Source: DATBSK01 sp964532485 (lineage in GTDB: Bacteria; Actinomycetota; Acidimicrobiia; IMCC26256; PALSA-555). Taken from it: 11,843 nucleotides of DNA. The stretch's first letter is position 1; every line of letters starts with the position of its first letter. The notes under the pieces are model-generated. The model worked only from the letters and a program-made list of their open reading frames with translations, did not search any database and was not told the origin of the DNA. Position numbers and translations under genes: made by a program. The stretch spans positions 1-11,843 of the forward strand of contig CAZHKE010000074.1 in assembly GCA_964532485.1 (NCBI GenBank). The letters run 5' to 3'. Below are positions 1 through 6,338 of this stretch, piece after piece.

Positions 1-1800
1 ATCGTCGTAGCGGGCATCGGCGCGCAGTGGCTCGCCTGGCGGCGCCAGATCCCGGCGATCGTCCTGTTGCTCGTCGCGGGCTTCCTGGTCGGTCCCGTCG
101 CCGGGATCGTCGACCCCGACGAGCTGTTCGGCGACGCGCTCGGGGCGGTCGTCTCGCTCGGGGTGGCCCTGGTGCTCTTCGAGGGGAGCCTGGGCCTCAG
201 CCTCCGCGAGATGCGCGGCGCGCGGCGCCTCATCGTCGCGCTCTCGAGCGTCGGCGTGGCGATCACGTGGGGTGCGGCGGCCAGCGCGGGCGCGCTGCTG
301 CTCGGGCTGCGGACCGACCTCGCGGTCCTGCTCGGCGCGATCCTCGTGGTCACCGGGCCGACCGTGGTCGGGCCGCTGCTCGCGCAGATCCGCCCGTCGG
401 GGCCGGTCGGGCCCGCGCTGCGGGGCGAGGGCGTGCTCACCGACGCGATCGGCGCCACGCTCGCGGTCCTCGTCTTCGAGGCCGTCCTGACCCGCGAGGA
501 CGCGTCGGCCGCGACGGGGTCGGTCGCCGAGGGCGTCCTCGTGACCTTCGTGGTCGGCATCGGGCTGGGGCTGCTCGCCGCGGTGCTCGTCGCGGCGCTG
601 ATCCACCGCTACCTGGTGCCCGACGTGCTCCAGAGCGCGGTCACCATCGCGCTGGTCCTCGGTGCCTACACGCTGGCGAACGAGGCGCAGTCGGAGGCGG
701 GCCTGCTGACCGTCACCGTCGCGGGGATCACCCTGGCCAGCCAGCCCTGGGCACCCGTGCGCTCGGTGGAGCAGTTCTCCGAGTCGGTCGGGATCCTCGT
801 CGTCTCGGGACTCTTCATCGTGCTCGCCGCCCGCGTGGAGCTCTCCGACCTCGAGGGCGTCGGCCCGGAGGTGATCGGGTTCATCGCCTTCCTCGTCTTC
901 GTCGTGCGGCCCGCCGCCGTCGCGGTCGCGACCTTCCGGTCGAGCCTCTCGTGGCGCGAGCGCGTCTTCGCGGCGGCGCTCGCGCCCCGAGGGATCGTCG
1001 CGGTGGCAACAGCCTCGATCTTCGGGCTGCGCCTCGTCGAGACCGGCGACCGGGCGGCGCAGCAGGTGACCGCGATCGTGCTCCTCGTCGTGGTCGCCAC
1101 CATCGTGGTCTACGGCGCGACCGCCCGCTTCACCGCTCGGGGTCTGGGGATCGCCGCCGAGTCCCCCCAGGGGGCGCTGATCGTCGGTGCCCAGGACTGG
1201 GCCCGGGACGTCGCCGCCGCATTGCGCGAGGCCGGCTTCCGCGTCGTCCTCGCCGACAACCGGTGGGAGCACGTCGCGGACGCGCGACTCGCCGGTCTCG
1301 ACGCGTTCTACGGAAGCGTCCTCTCCGAGCGGGCGCTCGACGAGCTGGATCTGACCGGTGTCGGGCGACTCCTCGCGCTGACACCCAACGACGAGCTGAA
1401 CGCGTTGGCCGCACAGCGGTTCGCGCCGATCTTCGGGAGCGAGAACGTCTTCCAGCTCGCACCCGCGGGCGCAACGAGCGAGCGCGAGGAGCTCCCCCGC
1501 CACCTCCGGGGTCGGTTCCTCTTCGGACCCGACATGACCTACGCGGCACTCACGCGGCGATTCCACCGAGACGGCACGCTCAAGTCCACCGAGCTGACCG
1601 AGCAGTTCGGCTTCGACGACTACGTCGACCGCTACGGCGACAGCGCCCTGCCGCTGTTCCTCGTCCGCGACGGCCGCCTCAGCGTCATGGCGACCGACTT
1701 CAAGCCGACGGCCCAGCCCGGACAGCGGGTGATGGCGGTCGTCGCCGAGGGTCCCGGACCGCCCCTCGGCGCCGGGCCCGAGCGCCACCAGTCCGGCTGA
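1..1800 (+). CDS. CPA1-type Na+(K+)/H+ antiporter with fused TrkA-N (RCK) domain, 5' truncated
   Basis: An inner-membrane antiporter that exchanges protons for Na+ or K+ and so helps pH and cation balance. The frame is open from base 1 and ends at TGA 1798-1800, giving 599 visible residues. The first visible residues (AGIGAQWLAWRRQIPAIVLL) match the first transmembrane helix of this family, so probably only 10-20 residues are missing. About a dozen hydrophobic helices fill visible residues 1 to about 385. They include the helix with VTGPTVVGPLL, the segment EGVLTDAIGA with the acidic transport residue, and the late motif APRGIVAVATASIFGLRL with the conserved Arg. From about residue 390 a Rossmann-like TrkA-N domain begins (GALIVGAQDWARDVA), followed near the C-terminus by a TrkA-C-like stretch (LFLVRDGRLSVMATDFKP). 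The RCK part suggests gating by a nucleotide or ion. The transported cation cannot be told from sequence. Family assignment is firm. Confidence 0.9.
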   Translation: MVVAGIGAQWLAWRRQIPAIVLLLVAGFLVGPVAGIVDPDELFGDALGAVVSLGVALVLFEGSLGLSLREMRGARRLIVALSSVGVAITWGAAASAGALLLGLRTDLAVLLGAILVVTGPTVVGPLLAQIRPSGPVGPALRGEGVLTDAIGATLAVLVFEAVLTREDASAATGSVAEGVLVTFVVGIGLGLLAAVLVAALIHRYLVPDVLQSAVTIALVLGAYTLANEAQSEAGLLTVTVAGITLASQPWAPVRSVEQFSESVGILVVSGLFIVLAARVELSDLEGVGPEVIGFIAFLVFVVRPAAVAVATFRSSLSWRERVFAAALAPRGIVAVATASIFGLRLVETGDRAAQQVTAIVLLVVVATIVVYGATARFTARGLGIAAESPQGALIVGAQDWARDVAAALREAGFRVVLADNRWEHVADARLAGLDAFYGSVLSERALDELDLTGVGRLLALTPNDELNALAAQRFAPIFGSENVFQLAPAGATSEREELPRHLRGRFLFGPDMTYAALTRRFHRDGTLKSTELTEQFGFDDYVDRYGDSALPLFLVRDGRLSVMATDFKPTAQPGQRVMAVVAEGPGPPLGAGPERHQSG

Positions 1801-1802
1801 GC

Positions 1803-1838
1803 CGCGAGCTCGGCGCCACCCGCGAGCTCGGCGCCACC
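1803..1838. repeat. 18-bp perfect tandem duplication
   Basis: The unit CGCGAGCTCGGCGCCACC occurs twice head to tail, at 1803-1820 and 1821-1838, starting two bases after the antiporter stop codon. Each unit contains the palindromes GAGCTC and GGCGCC. It lies outside any gene I accept and is most simply a replication-slippage duplication. Confidence 0.9.
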
Positions 1839-1845
1839 GCGACGG

Positions 1846-1870
1846 AGATCGCCCGGCGTCGCCGGGATCT
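1846..1870. terminator. Hairpin between convergent genes, probable bidirectional terminator
   Basis: Inverted repeat AGAT-cg-CCCGGC-gtc-GCCGGG-ATCT: a 6-bp GC stem with a 3-base loop, extended by 4 more pairs after a two-base bulge. It lies between the stop of the antiporter (1800) and the stop of the facing membrane-protein gene (1889). No T-tract follows on either strand, which is common for actinobacterial terminators. The terminator role is inferred from position. Confidence 0.5.
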
Positions 1871-1888
1871 CCGCCGCGGTGCGACGAG

Positions 1889-2308
1889 TCAGGAGCCGAT
1901 GAAGTAGTCGCGATCGCGCTCGCTGCCGTAGAGGAGGTAGAGCACGACGGCCCAGATCACGGCGGCGACGATGCCGGTCGAGCGCTGCTCCCCGACGTAC
2001 GCCACGGCGGCGTACACGCCGCCCGCGAAGTTGATGACGCCGACGATCCCGAGCAGCAGTCGCGCCAGGCGGCTGCCTCGGCCCAGCTCGTACGCGATGA
2101 GCACGACGAGCGCTCCGAAGACGATGGCGATGATCCCGGCGGCGAGCAGCTCGTCGGCCGTCGACCCGGACGACCGCTGGAGCTGGTGGGTGTCGCGGTC
2201 GATGATGACGAAGATCCCCGACGCGATGTTCAACAATCCGCTCAGGATGCCGAGCACCATGATCAGCGTGACGCCACCCGGGCGTGCACGGTCTGTGGCT
2301 ACGGGCAT
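1889..2308 (-). CDS. Small four-helix membrane protein of unknown function
   Basis: A 139-residue protein that I cannot assign to a named family. Hydrophobic segments lie at about residues 13-36, 55-75, 82-104 and 112-127. The short hydrophilic loop between helices 1 and 2 is polar (DRDTHQLQRSSGST), and both ends are short and charged, so it is probably an integral cytoplasmic-membrane protein with both ends on the same side. The ATG at 2306-2308 is supported by a strong Shine-Dalgarno, AGGGGGA, six bases upstream. The gene is convergent with the antiporter and divergent from the amidohydrolase operon, so it is transcribed alone. No catalytic motif is visible. Its gene status is well supported by codon bias, the ribosome binding site and the regular helix pattern. 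Confidence 0.8.
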   Translation of the reverse strand: MPVATDRARPGGVTLIMVLGILSGLLNIASGIFVIIDRDTHQLQRSSGSTADELLAAGIIAIVFGALVVLIAYELGRGSRLARLLLGIVGVINFAGGVYAAVAYVGEQRSTGIVAAVIWAVVLYLLYGSERDRDYFIGS

Positions 2309-2314
2309 TGGTCG

Positions 2315-2321
2315 TCCCCCT
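2315..2321 (-). promoter_or_regulatory. Strong Shine-Dalgarno of the small membrane-protein gene
   Basis: AGGGGGA on the minus strand, six bases before ATG 2308. It fixes the start and shows this mRNA has a leader, unlike several neighbours. Confidence 0.7.
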
Positions 2322-2356
2322 TCGTGTCATGCGTCCGGATGGTCGGACGCCGGGAC

Positions 2357-2362
2357 ATCGTA
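2357..2362 (-). promoter_or_regulatory. Candidate -10 box (TACGAT) of the small membrane-protein gene
   Basis: TACGAT on the minus strand fits the actinobacterial TANNNT pattern, about 48 bases before the ATG, giving a predicted leader of roughly 40 bases that holds the Shine-Dalgarno. It overlaps the plus-strand TAGGGT by two bases. No clear -35 is seen. Confidence 0.4.
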
Positions 2363-2366
2363 GGGT
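2361..2366 (+). promoter_or_regulatory. Candidate -10 box (TAGGGT) for the amidohydrolase operon
   Basis: TAGGGT fits TANNNT and lies 53 bases before ATG 2420. It would give a leader of about 45 bases, but no good Shine-Dalgarno sits near the ATG (GAGGT at 2398-2402 is 17 bases away). The closer CAGACT is therefore an alternative. Confidence 0.35.
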
Positions 2367-2406
2367 GCGCGCTGGATCGCCCGCGGACGACACGCCCGAG
2401 GTCGGG

Positions 2407-2412
2407 CAGACT
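2407..2412 (+). promoter_or_regulatory. Candidate leaderless -10 box (CAGACT) of the amidohydrolase
   Basis: CAGACT is followed by seven bases and then ATG 2420, a spacing that would put the transcription start at or next to the start codon. The same hexamer with six-base spacing precedes the VOC gene at 5234. The first position is C rather than T, so it is a weak match. Confidence 0.35.
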
Positions 2413-2419
2413 CGCGGAC

Positions 2420-4120
2420 ATGAGCCACGACATCGTGATCCGGGACGGGCTCGTCGTCGACGGCACGGGCGCGGCGGGTCGCATCGCCGACGTCGCCATC
2501 GACGGCGATCGCATCACCACCGTGGGCACGGTCGACGAGCGCGCGACCCGCGAGATCGACGCCGAGGGCAGGGTCGTCGCCCCCGGGTTCGTCGACATCC
2601 ACACGCACCTCGACGCGCAGATCTCGTGGGACCCTCTCGGCACCAGCAGCTGCTGGCACGGCGTCACCAGCGTGGTGCTGGGCAACTGCGGGGTGACGTT
2701 CGCGCCGTGCGCGCCCGACGAGCGCGAGTACCTGGCCGAGCTGATGGAGTCGGTGGAAGACATCCCCCGCGACTCGATCCTCCATGGGCTGTCGTGGGAC
2801 TGGACGACCTACGGCGAGTACCTCGCCGAGCTCGACCGGCTGCCCAAGGGCCTCAACGTGGGTGGGATGGTCGGGCACTGCGCGATCCGCCACCACGTGA
2901 TGGGCGAGCGCGGGTTGTCGTTCGGGCCGGCGACCGACGACGAGGTGCCGACCGACCACGACGTCGCGGCGATGTGCGCGGCCGTCGACGAGGCGATGAC
3001 AGCGGGCGCGCTCGGCTTCGCGACGAGCCGCACGCTGTTGCACCGGGTGCCCGACGGGCGGCCCGTCCCCGGCACGTGGGCCGAACCGCGTGAGCTGTTC
3101 GCGATCGGCGACGTGCTCGGCAAGCACGGGCGCGGCGTGTTCGAGGTGGCGCCGCGCTTCGAGGACCGCGGGCCCGACGACGAGAACCTGATCGCCGAGA
3201 TCCACTGGATGGCCGACATCCGCCGCCGCACCGGGCGGCCGGTCACGTTCGGCATCGGCCAGACCAACCTCGTGCCCGAGATGTACCGGACGATCTTCGA
3301 GCGCGTCGAGGCCGAGGCCACCGACGGCGGCGACATCCGTCCCCAGACCACACCGCGGGGCATCGCCTTGCTCTTCGGCCTCCAGATGCGCACGTTCTTC
3401 GACCGGGCACCCGGGTGGGCCGAGCTCGCCGGCAAGGGAGTCGAGGCGCGCCTCGCCGCGCTCGACGACGACGCTCGCCGGGCCGAGCTGGTGGAGTCGG
3501 CGCGCGCGACGCCGGGGATGGACTGGTCGGGCGTGTACGTGCTCGACAGCGAGCCCGCCGACTACCGGTTCACGCCCGAAGACTCGCTCGCGGCGCACGC
3601 CGAGCGGCGGGGTGTCGACGCGGTGCAGGCGTTCGTCGACATCTCTTGCGAGACGCGGGGTGCGGCGGTGTTCAGCTTTTCGTTCCTCAACCAGTCCGAC
3701 GACGCGGTCGAGTGGATGCTCGGCAAGGACTACTGCGCGCTCGGGCTCGCCGACTCGGGCGCGCACGTCGGGCTGATCATGGACGCGGGCCAGCCCACGT
3801 GGCTGCTCGCCGATTGGGTGCGCGACCGGCAGATCATGACGCTCGAGGAGGGCGTCCGCCGGCTCACGTCCGACACCGCCGACCTGTTCGGCATCGCGGG
3901 ACGCGGCCGACTCGTCGAGGGCGCGTTCGCCGACGTCAACGTCATCGACGTCGATGCGCTCGCGCTGCCGCTGCCCACCGCGCAGCGTGACTTCCCGCTC
4001 GGCGCGGCGCGCTACGTGCAGCGGGCGAGCGGCTACGACGCCACGATCGTCAACGGCGAGGTGTTCATGGAGCGCGGTGAGCACACCGGCGCGCTCGCCG
4101 GCGTGACGCTGCGCAGCTAG
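2420..4120 (+). CDS. D-aminoacylase-type amidohydrolase (amidohydrolase family 3)
   Basis: A 566-residue metal-dependent hydrolase of the amidohydrolase superfamily, closest in style to N-acyl-D-amino-acid deacylases, which cleave the amide of N-acylated amino acids. The N-terminal beta-sandwich strand (residues 4-35) leads to the metal motif H61-T-H63 in GFVDIHTHLDAQ. The GNCG motif follows at 88-91; its Cys90 matches the metal-ligand Cys of characterised D-aminoacylases. Near the C-terminus are the catalytic Asp445 in LADSGAH (H449) and the typical ending RGRLVEGAFADVNVID. The histidines of the second metal half are not at an obvious SHHK-like motif; GIGQTN occupies roughly that region, so the substrate may differ. 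The frame is open further upstream, but ATG 2420 begins the family's usual N-terminus. It is followed 8 bases later by the GNAT-cNMP gene, probably as one operon. Cytoplasmic, with no signal peptide. The family is secure; the substrate is unknown. Confidence 0.85.
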   Translation: MSHDIVIRDGLVVDGTGAAGRIADVAIDGDRITTVGTVDERATREIDAEGRVVAPGFVDIHTHLDAQISWDPLGTSSCWHGVTSVVLGNCGVTFAPCAPDEREYLAELMESVEDIPRDSILHGLSWDWTTYGEYLAELDRLPKGLNVGGMVGHCAIRHHVMGERGLSFGPATDDEVPTDHDVAAMCAAVDEAMTAGALGFATSRTLLHRVPDGRPVPGTWAEPRELFAIGDVLGKHGRGVFEVAPRFEDRGPDDENLIAEIHWMADIRRRTGRPVTFGIGQTNLVPEMYRTIFERVEAEATDGGDIRPQTTPRGIALLFGLQMRTFFDRAPGWAELAGKGVEARLAALDDDARRAELVESARATPGMDWSGVYVLDSEPADYRFTPEDSLAAHAERRGVDAVQAFVDISCETRGAAVFSFSFLNQSDDAVEWMLGKDYCALGLADSGAHVGLIMDAGQPTWLLADWVRDRQIMTLEEGVRRLTSDTADLFGIAGRGRLVEGAFADVNVIDVDALALPLPTAQRDFPLGAARYVQRASGYDATIVNGEVFMERGEHTGALAGVTLRS

Positions 4121-4128
4121 GTCGCCGG

Positions 4129-5199
4129 ATGGCGTTCGAGATCGGCGTGGCGACATCCCCCGAGGAGCGGGAGGCGGTGTTCCGATTCCGCTACTCGGTG
4201 TACGTGGAGGAGATGGGCCGCTACCAGGGCAGCGCCGACCACGCCGGACGGCGGCTCGTCGAGCCCGAGGACGATCAGAGCTGGGTCTTCTTCGCGCGCG
4301 AGGGCGACGACGTGGTCGGCACCGCCCGGCTGAGCTGGGGGGCCAAGGGGTTCTCGGACCGCCAGATCGACGAGTACAGCGTGGCCCCGTTCCTCGCCGA
4401 GGTATCGCCCGAGCACCTCGCCATCGGGGAGCGGGTCATGGTCACGCCGCGGCTGCGAGGCAGCGGGCTCGTCGACGAGCTCCTGGCCGCCCGCAACGAC
4501 GTCGCGGTCGATCACGACGTTCGCATCCAGTTCAGCTGCTGCGAACCGCACCTGCTGTCGCTGTACCTGGGTCAGGGGCGGCGCACCTACGCCGACAAGA
4601 ACATCAACAGCCCCGAGGCCGGCTACCTCATCCCGCTCGTGGTGTTCCCCCGGGGCACCGACGCGCTGGTCGACCCCGAGACCGGCGCGTTGCCCGACTG
4701 CGTCGCCCGGGTCCTCGCCGGCGGGGGTGCGGTGCTCAGCCCGCTGATGACGAGCGCCACCGACTACGAGGACCAGCTGCGGGCCACGCTGCACGAGATC
4801 GAGGCGCAGGACATCTCGGCGTTCCACGGGTTCACCGACGACGAGGTCGAGCGCTGCCTCGCGCGCAGCAACGTGATCGAGTGCGCCGCGGGTGACCGGG
4901 TGCTCAAGAAGGGCGGTGTGGCGCGCACCGTGTTCGTGTTGCTCGACGGCACGCTGGAGGTGCGCGACGACGACCGGGTCGTCGCGGTGCTGCGCGAGGG
5001 CGATGTGTTCGGCGAGATGGCGTTCCTGCTCCAGCAGCCGCGGGTCGCCGACACCTACGCGGCAACCGACGGTACGCGCATCCTCGGCCTCAGCGAACGC
5101 ACGCTGCGAGCGATGATCGCCGACGACCCGACCGTCGCGGCGAAGCTGCTGATGAACCTGGCCAAGATGCTCGCGGTGCGCCTGACCCGGATGGTGTGA
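4129..5199 (+). CDS. GNAT/FeeM-like acyltransferase with C-terminal cyclic-nucleotide-binding domain
   Basis: A 356-residue two-domain enzyme. Residues 1 to about 200 look like a GNAT fold of the N-acyl amino acid synthase (FeeM)/autoinducer-synthase-like branch: R21-Y-S-V-Y25 with VEEMG, the acidic pair D48-D49, GTARL at 64-68, E101-R102, an acyl-CoA pyrophosphate loop R108-L-R-G-S-G113, and LYLGQGRRTY. Residues from about 229 to 356 are a cyclic-nucleotide-binding domain. Its phosphate-binding cassette reads GEMAFLLQQPRVAD, with E296 and R305 nine residues apart, as in cAMP-binding sites of PKA; D308 replaces the usual Thr/Ser. It starts 8 bases after the amidohydrolase stop; a weak AGGT overlaps that stop codon, so translation is probably coupled. 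The mycobacterial cAMP-dependent acetyltransferase PatA has the reverse order, with the cyclic-nucleotide domain first. The acyl donor and acceptor are unknown; a protein acetyltransferase remains possible. Confidence 0.8.
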   Translation: MAFEIGVATSPEEREAVFRFRYSVYVEEMGRYQGSADHAGRRLVEPEDDQSWVFFAREGDDVVGTARLSWGAKGFSDRQIDEYSVAPFLAEVSPEHLAIGERVMVTPRLRGSGLVDELLAARNDVAVDHDVRIQFSCCEPHLLSLYLGQGRRTYADKNINSPEAGYLIPLVVFPRGTDALVDPETGALPDCVARVLAGGGAVLSPLMTSATDYEDQLRATLHEIEAQDISAFHGFTDDEVERCLARSNVIECAAGDRVLKKGGVARTVFVLLDGTLEVRDDDRVVAVLREGDVFGEMAFLLQQPRVADTYAATDGTRILGLSERTLRAMIADDPTVAAKLLMNLAKMLAVRLTRMV

Positions 5200-5221
5200 A
5201 CAGCGGCGTCGCCGCGTGCGT

Positions 5222-5227
5222 CAGACT
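5222..5227 (+). promoter_or_regulatory. Candidate leaderless -10 box (CAGACT) of the VOC gene
   Basis: CAGACT, then six bases, then ATG 5234. No Shine-Dalgarno is visible before the ATG or before the in-frame GTG at 5216, so a leaderless start at 5234 is the simplest reading. Confidence 0.4.
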
Positions 5228-5233
5228 GACGCC

Positions 5234-5653
5234 ATGGGCGACGCACACAAGGTCGGCAACGCCCCGCTCGAGGTCGCGATCGTGGTGCGCGACGCCGAGG
5301 TGATGGGCGACTTCTACGACACGGTCGTGGGTCTCGAGCGCGTCGACGACCTCGACTTCGGCGGCGGGACGATGCGGCGCTACGCCGCGGGCGACGGGGT
5401 GGTGAAGCTCGTGTCGCTCGGCGGCGCGCCGCCGACGTCGTCGAACCCGCCCGACGGGATGCTGGCCGGCGCGAGCGGGCTGCGCTACCTCTCGGTGTGC
5501 GTCGACGACCTCGACGCCGCGCTGGCCCGCGTCGAGGCGGCGGGATGCGCCGTGCCGGTGCCCGCGTTCGAGTTCGCGCCCGGGGTGCGGATCGCGATCG
5601 TCGAGGACCCCGAGGGCACCTGGGTCGAGCTGGTGGCGCGGCCGTCGGGCTGA
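5234..5653 (+). CDS. VOC-superfamily (glyoxalase/bleomycin-resistance-like) protein
   Basis: A 139-residue protein with the two beta-alpha-beta-beta-beta modules of the vicinal oxygen chelate fold. The first module begins PLEVAIVVRDAEVMGDFYDTVV; the second begins LRYLSVCVDDLDAALARVEAAG and ends with IVEDPEGTWVELVARP. E132 sits at the usual C-terminal metal-ligand position. The residue that is often His at the start of module two is Tyr here (LRYL), so metal binding and catalysis are uncertain. Members include glyoxalase I, dioxygenases, epimerases and antibiotic-binding proteins, and nothing here picks one. I chose ATG 5234 over the in-frame GTG 5216 because a -10-like box lies six bases upstream and the extra residues do not belong to the fold. 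It lies 34 bases after the GNAT gene and may partly be read through from it. Confidence 0.8.
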   Translation: MGDAHKVGNAPLEVAIVVRDAEVMGDFYDTVVGLERVDDLDFGGGTMRRYAAGDGVVKLVSLGGAPPTSSNPPDGMLAGASGLRYLSVCVDDLDAALARVEAAGCAVPVPAFEFAPGVRIAIVEDPEGTWVELVARPSG

Positions 5654-5669
5654 GCGAAACCGGCGCGCG

Positions 5670-5683
5670 GCCACACTCGTGGC
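5670..5683. terminator. Short hairpin between convergent genes, weak terminator candidate
   Basis: GCCAC-actc-GTGGC, a 5-bp stem with a 4-base loop, in the 73-base gap between the VOC stop (5653) and the facing PPOX stop (5727). It is short and has no T-tract. Confidence 0.25.
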
Positions 5684-5726
5684 GTCGTCAAACCCCGACG
5701 CGAAGGTTCGGGCATGACCAGAGGAG

Positions 5727-6143
5727 TCAGCGCAGCGCGCCGACGGCGGACGCGGGACGGACCTTGGCGACGAGCCGACGCTGGTCGACCATCGCCTGGC
5801 GGTACTCGTCCCAGTCGGGGTGCTCACCCTGCACGGTGCGGTAGAGGGCGACGAGCTCGTCGTTGGTGGCGTCGCCGGGCTGGGTCGTCATCGGCGTGAG
5901 CTCGGCCGTGGCGTCGAACGAGACGTACGACCACGCGGCGGGGTCGGTGACGTGGAGCACCACGCGGGGGTCGCGGCGCATGTTGACCGTCTTGGCGCGG
6001 TCGTCGGTGAGCGAGATCCAGAACGTGCCGTCGACGCACGCGTAGACGATGTCGGACGACTGCGCCCGGCCGTCGGCACGCAGCGTGATGAGCACGCCGT
6101 TCTTGCGCTGCGCGGCCCATTCGTAGGCCTGCTGGAGGTCCAT
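5727..6143 (-). CDS. PPOX-class, probably F420-dependent oxidoreductase
   Basis: A 138-residue protein with the split beta-barrel of the pyridoxamine-5'-phosphate-oxidase-like family. It reads as the small actinobacterial subgroup that uses the deazaflavin F420: AYEWAAQRKNGVLITLRADG, then SSDIVYACVDGTFWISLTDDRAKTVNMRRDPRVVLHV, and a C-terminal region with AMVDQRRLVAKVRP. Such proteins bind F420 or flavin in a homodimer groove and reduce small molecules such as quinones or aflatoxin-like compounds; physiological substrates are mostly unknown. The ATG at 6141-6143 is backed by a GAGGGAG Shine-Dalgarno eight bases upstream and agrees with the family's usual N-terminus. It is transcribed alone, convergent with the VOC gene and divergent from the acyltransferase operon. 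The fold is secure; cofactor choice is inferred from subgroup resemblance. Confidence 0.85.
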   Translation of the reverse strand: MDLQQAYEWAAQRKNGVLITLRADGRAQSSDIVYACVDGTFWISLTDDRAKTVNMRRDPRVVLHVTDPAAWSYVSFDATAELTPMTTQPGDATNDELVALYRTVQGEHPDWDEYRQAMVDQRRLVAKVRPASAVGALR

Positions 6144-6151
6144 CGCGTCGG

Positions 6152-6158
6152 CTCCCTC
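6152..6158 (-). promoter_or_regulatory. Shine-Dalgarno of the PPOX gene
   Basis: GAGGGAG on the minus strand, eight bases before ATG 6143; supports that start. Confidence 0.6.
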
Positions 6159-6185
6159 GTGCTCGCGTTCGTCGGCTCGGCGAGG

Positions 6186-6191
6186 ACGCTA
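6186..6191 (-). promoter_or_regulatory. Candidate -10 box (TAGCGT) of the PPOX gene
   Basis: TAGCGT on the minus strand, 42 bases before the ATG, fits TANNNT. It predicts a leader of about 35 bases that contains the Shine-Dalgarno. No clear -35. Confidence 0.4.
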
Positions 6192-6279
6192 CGCGCTCGG
6201 GGCCGGCCGGCGGTCGGCGACCCCGAGCAGCACGTCGGCGTGGGGCATCGGGTCAGCCGCGCGGCGCCCCGAGATCCCG

Positions 6280-6325
6280 GACGTGCGTCCCTCACCCCGC
6301 TCTGCGCGGGTGAGGGACGCAACCA
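6280..6325. repeat. 46-bp palindromic dispersed repeat, copy 1
   Basis: The core at 6285-6320 has arms GCGTCCCTCACCC and GGGTGAGGGACGC. An extra T-A pair lies outside (6284/6321), and a three-pair inner stem CGC/GCG lies across a TCT loop with one bulged C. All 46 bases match copy 2 at 10949-10994 except base 6301 (T here, C there). It sits in the divergent gap between the PPOX gene and the acyltransferase operon, ending only a few bases before the operon's -10 box. It carries no ORF, so it would be a non-autonomous REP- or MITE-like unit if mobile. Confidence 0.85.
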
Positions 6326-6326
6326 A

Positions 6327-6332
6327 TAGCCT
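6327..6332 (+). promoter_or_regulatory. Leaderless-type -10 box (TAGCCT) of the acyltransferase operon
   Basis: TAGCCT, six bases (CGCCGG), then ATG 6339, with no Shine-Dalgarno. This is the classic spacing for a leaderless actinobacterial transcript. The -35 position, about 17 bases upstream, falls inside the right arm of the palindromic repeat. Confidence 0.55.
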
Positions 6333-6338
6333 CGCCGG

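Noticed and set aside
27..1907. A long plus-strand open frame of 626 codons overlapping the antiporter
   Set aside because: It is extremely Arg/Pro/Gly-rich with no motif or hydrophobic pattern, while the overlapping frame encodes a clear antiporter. It is a shadow of high-GC coding.
2327..4156. A long minus-strand open frame of 609 codons opposite the amidohydrolase
   Set aside because: It is His/Arg/Val-rich with no domain, and is antisense to a gene with intact catalytic motifs.
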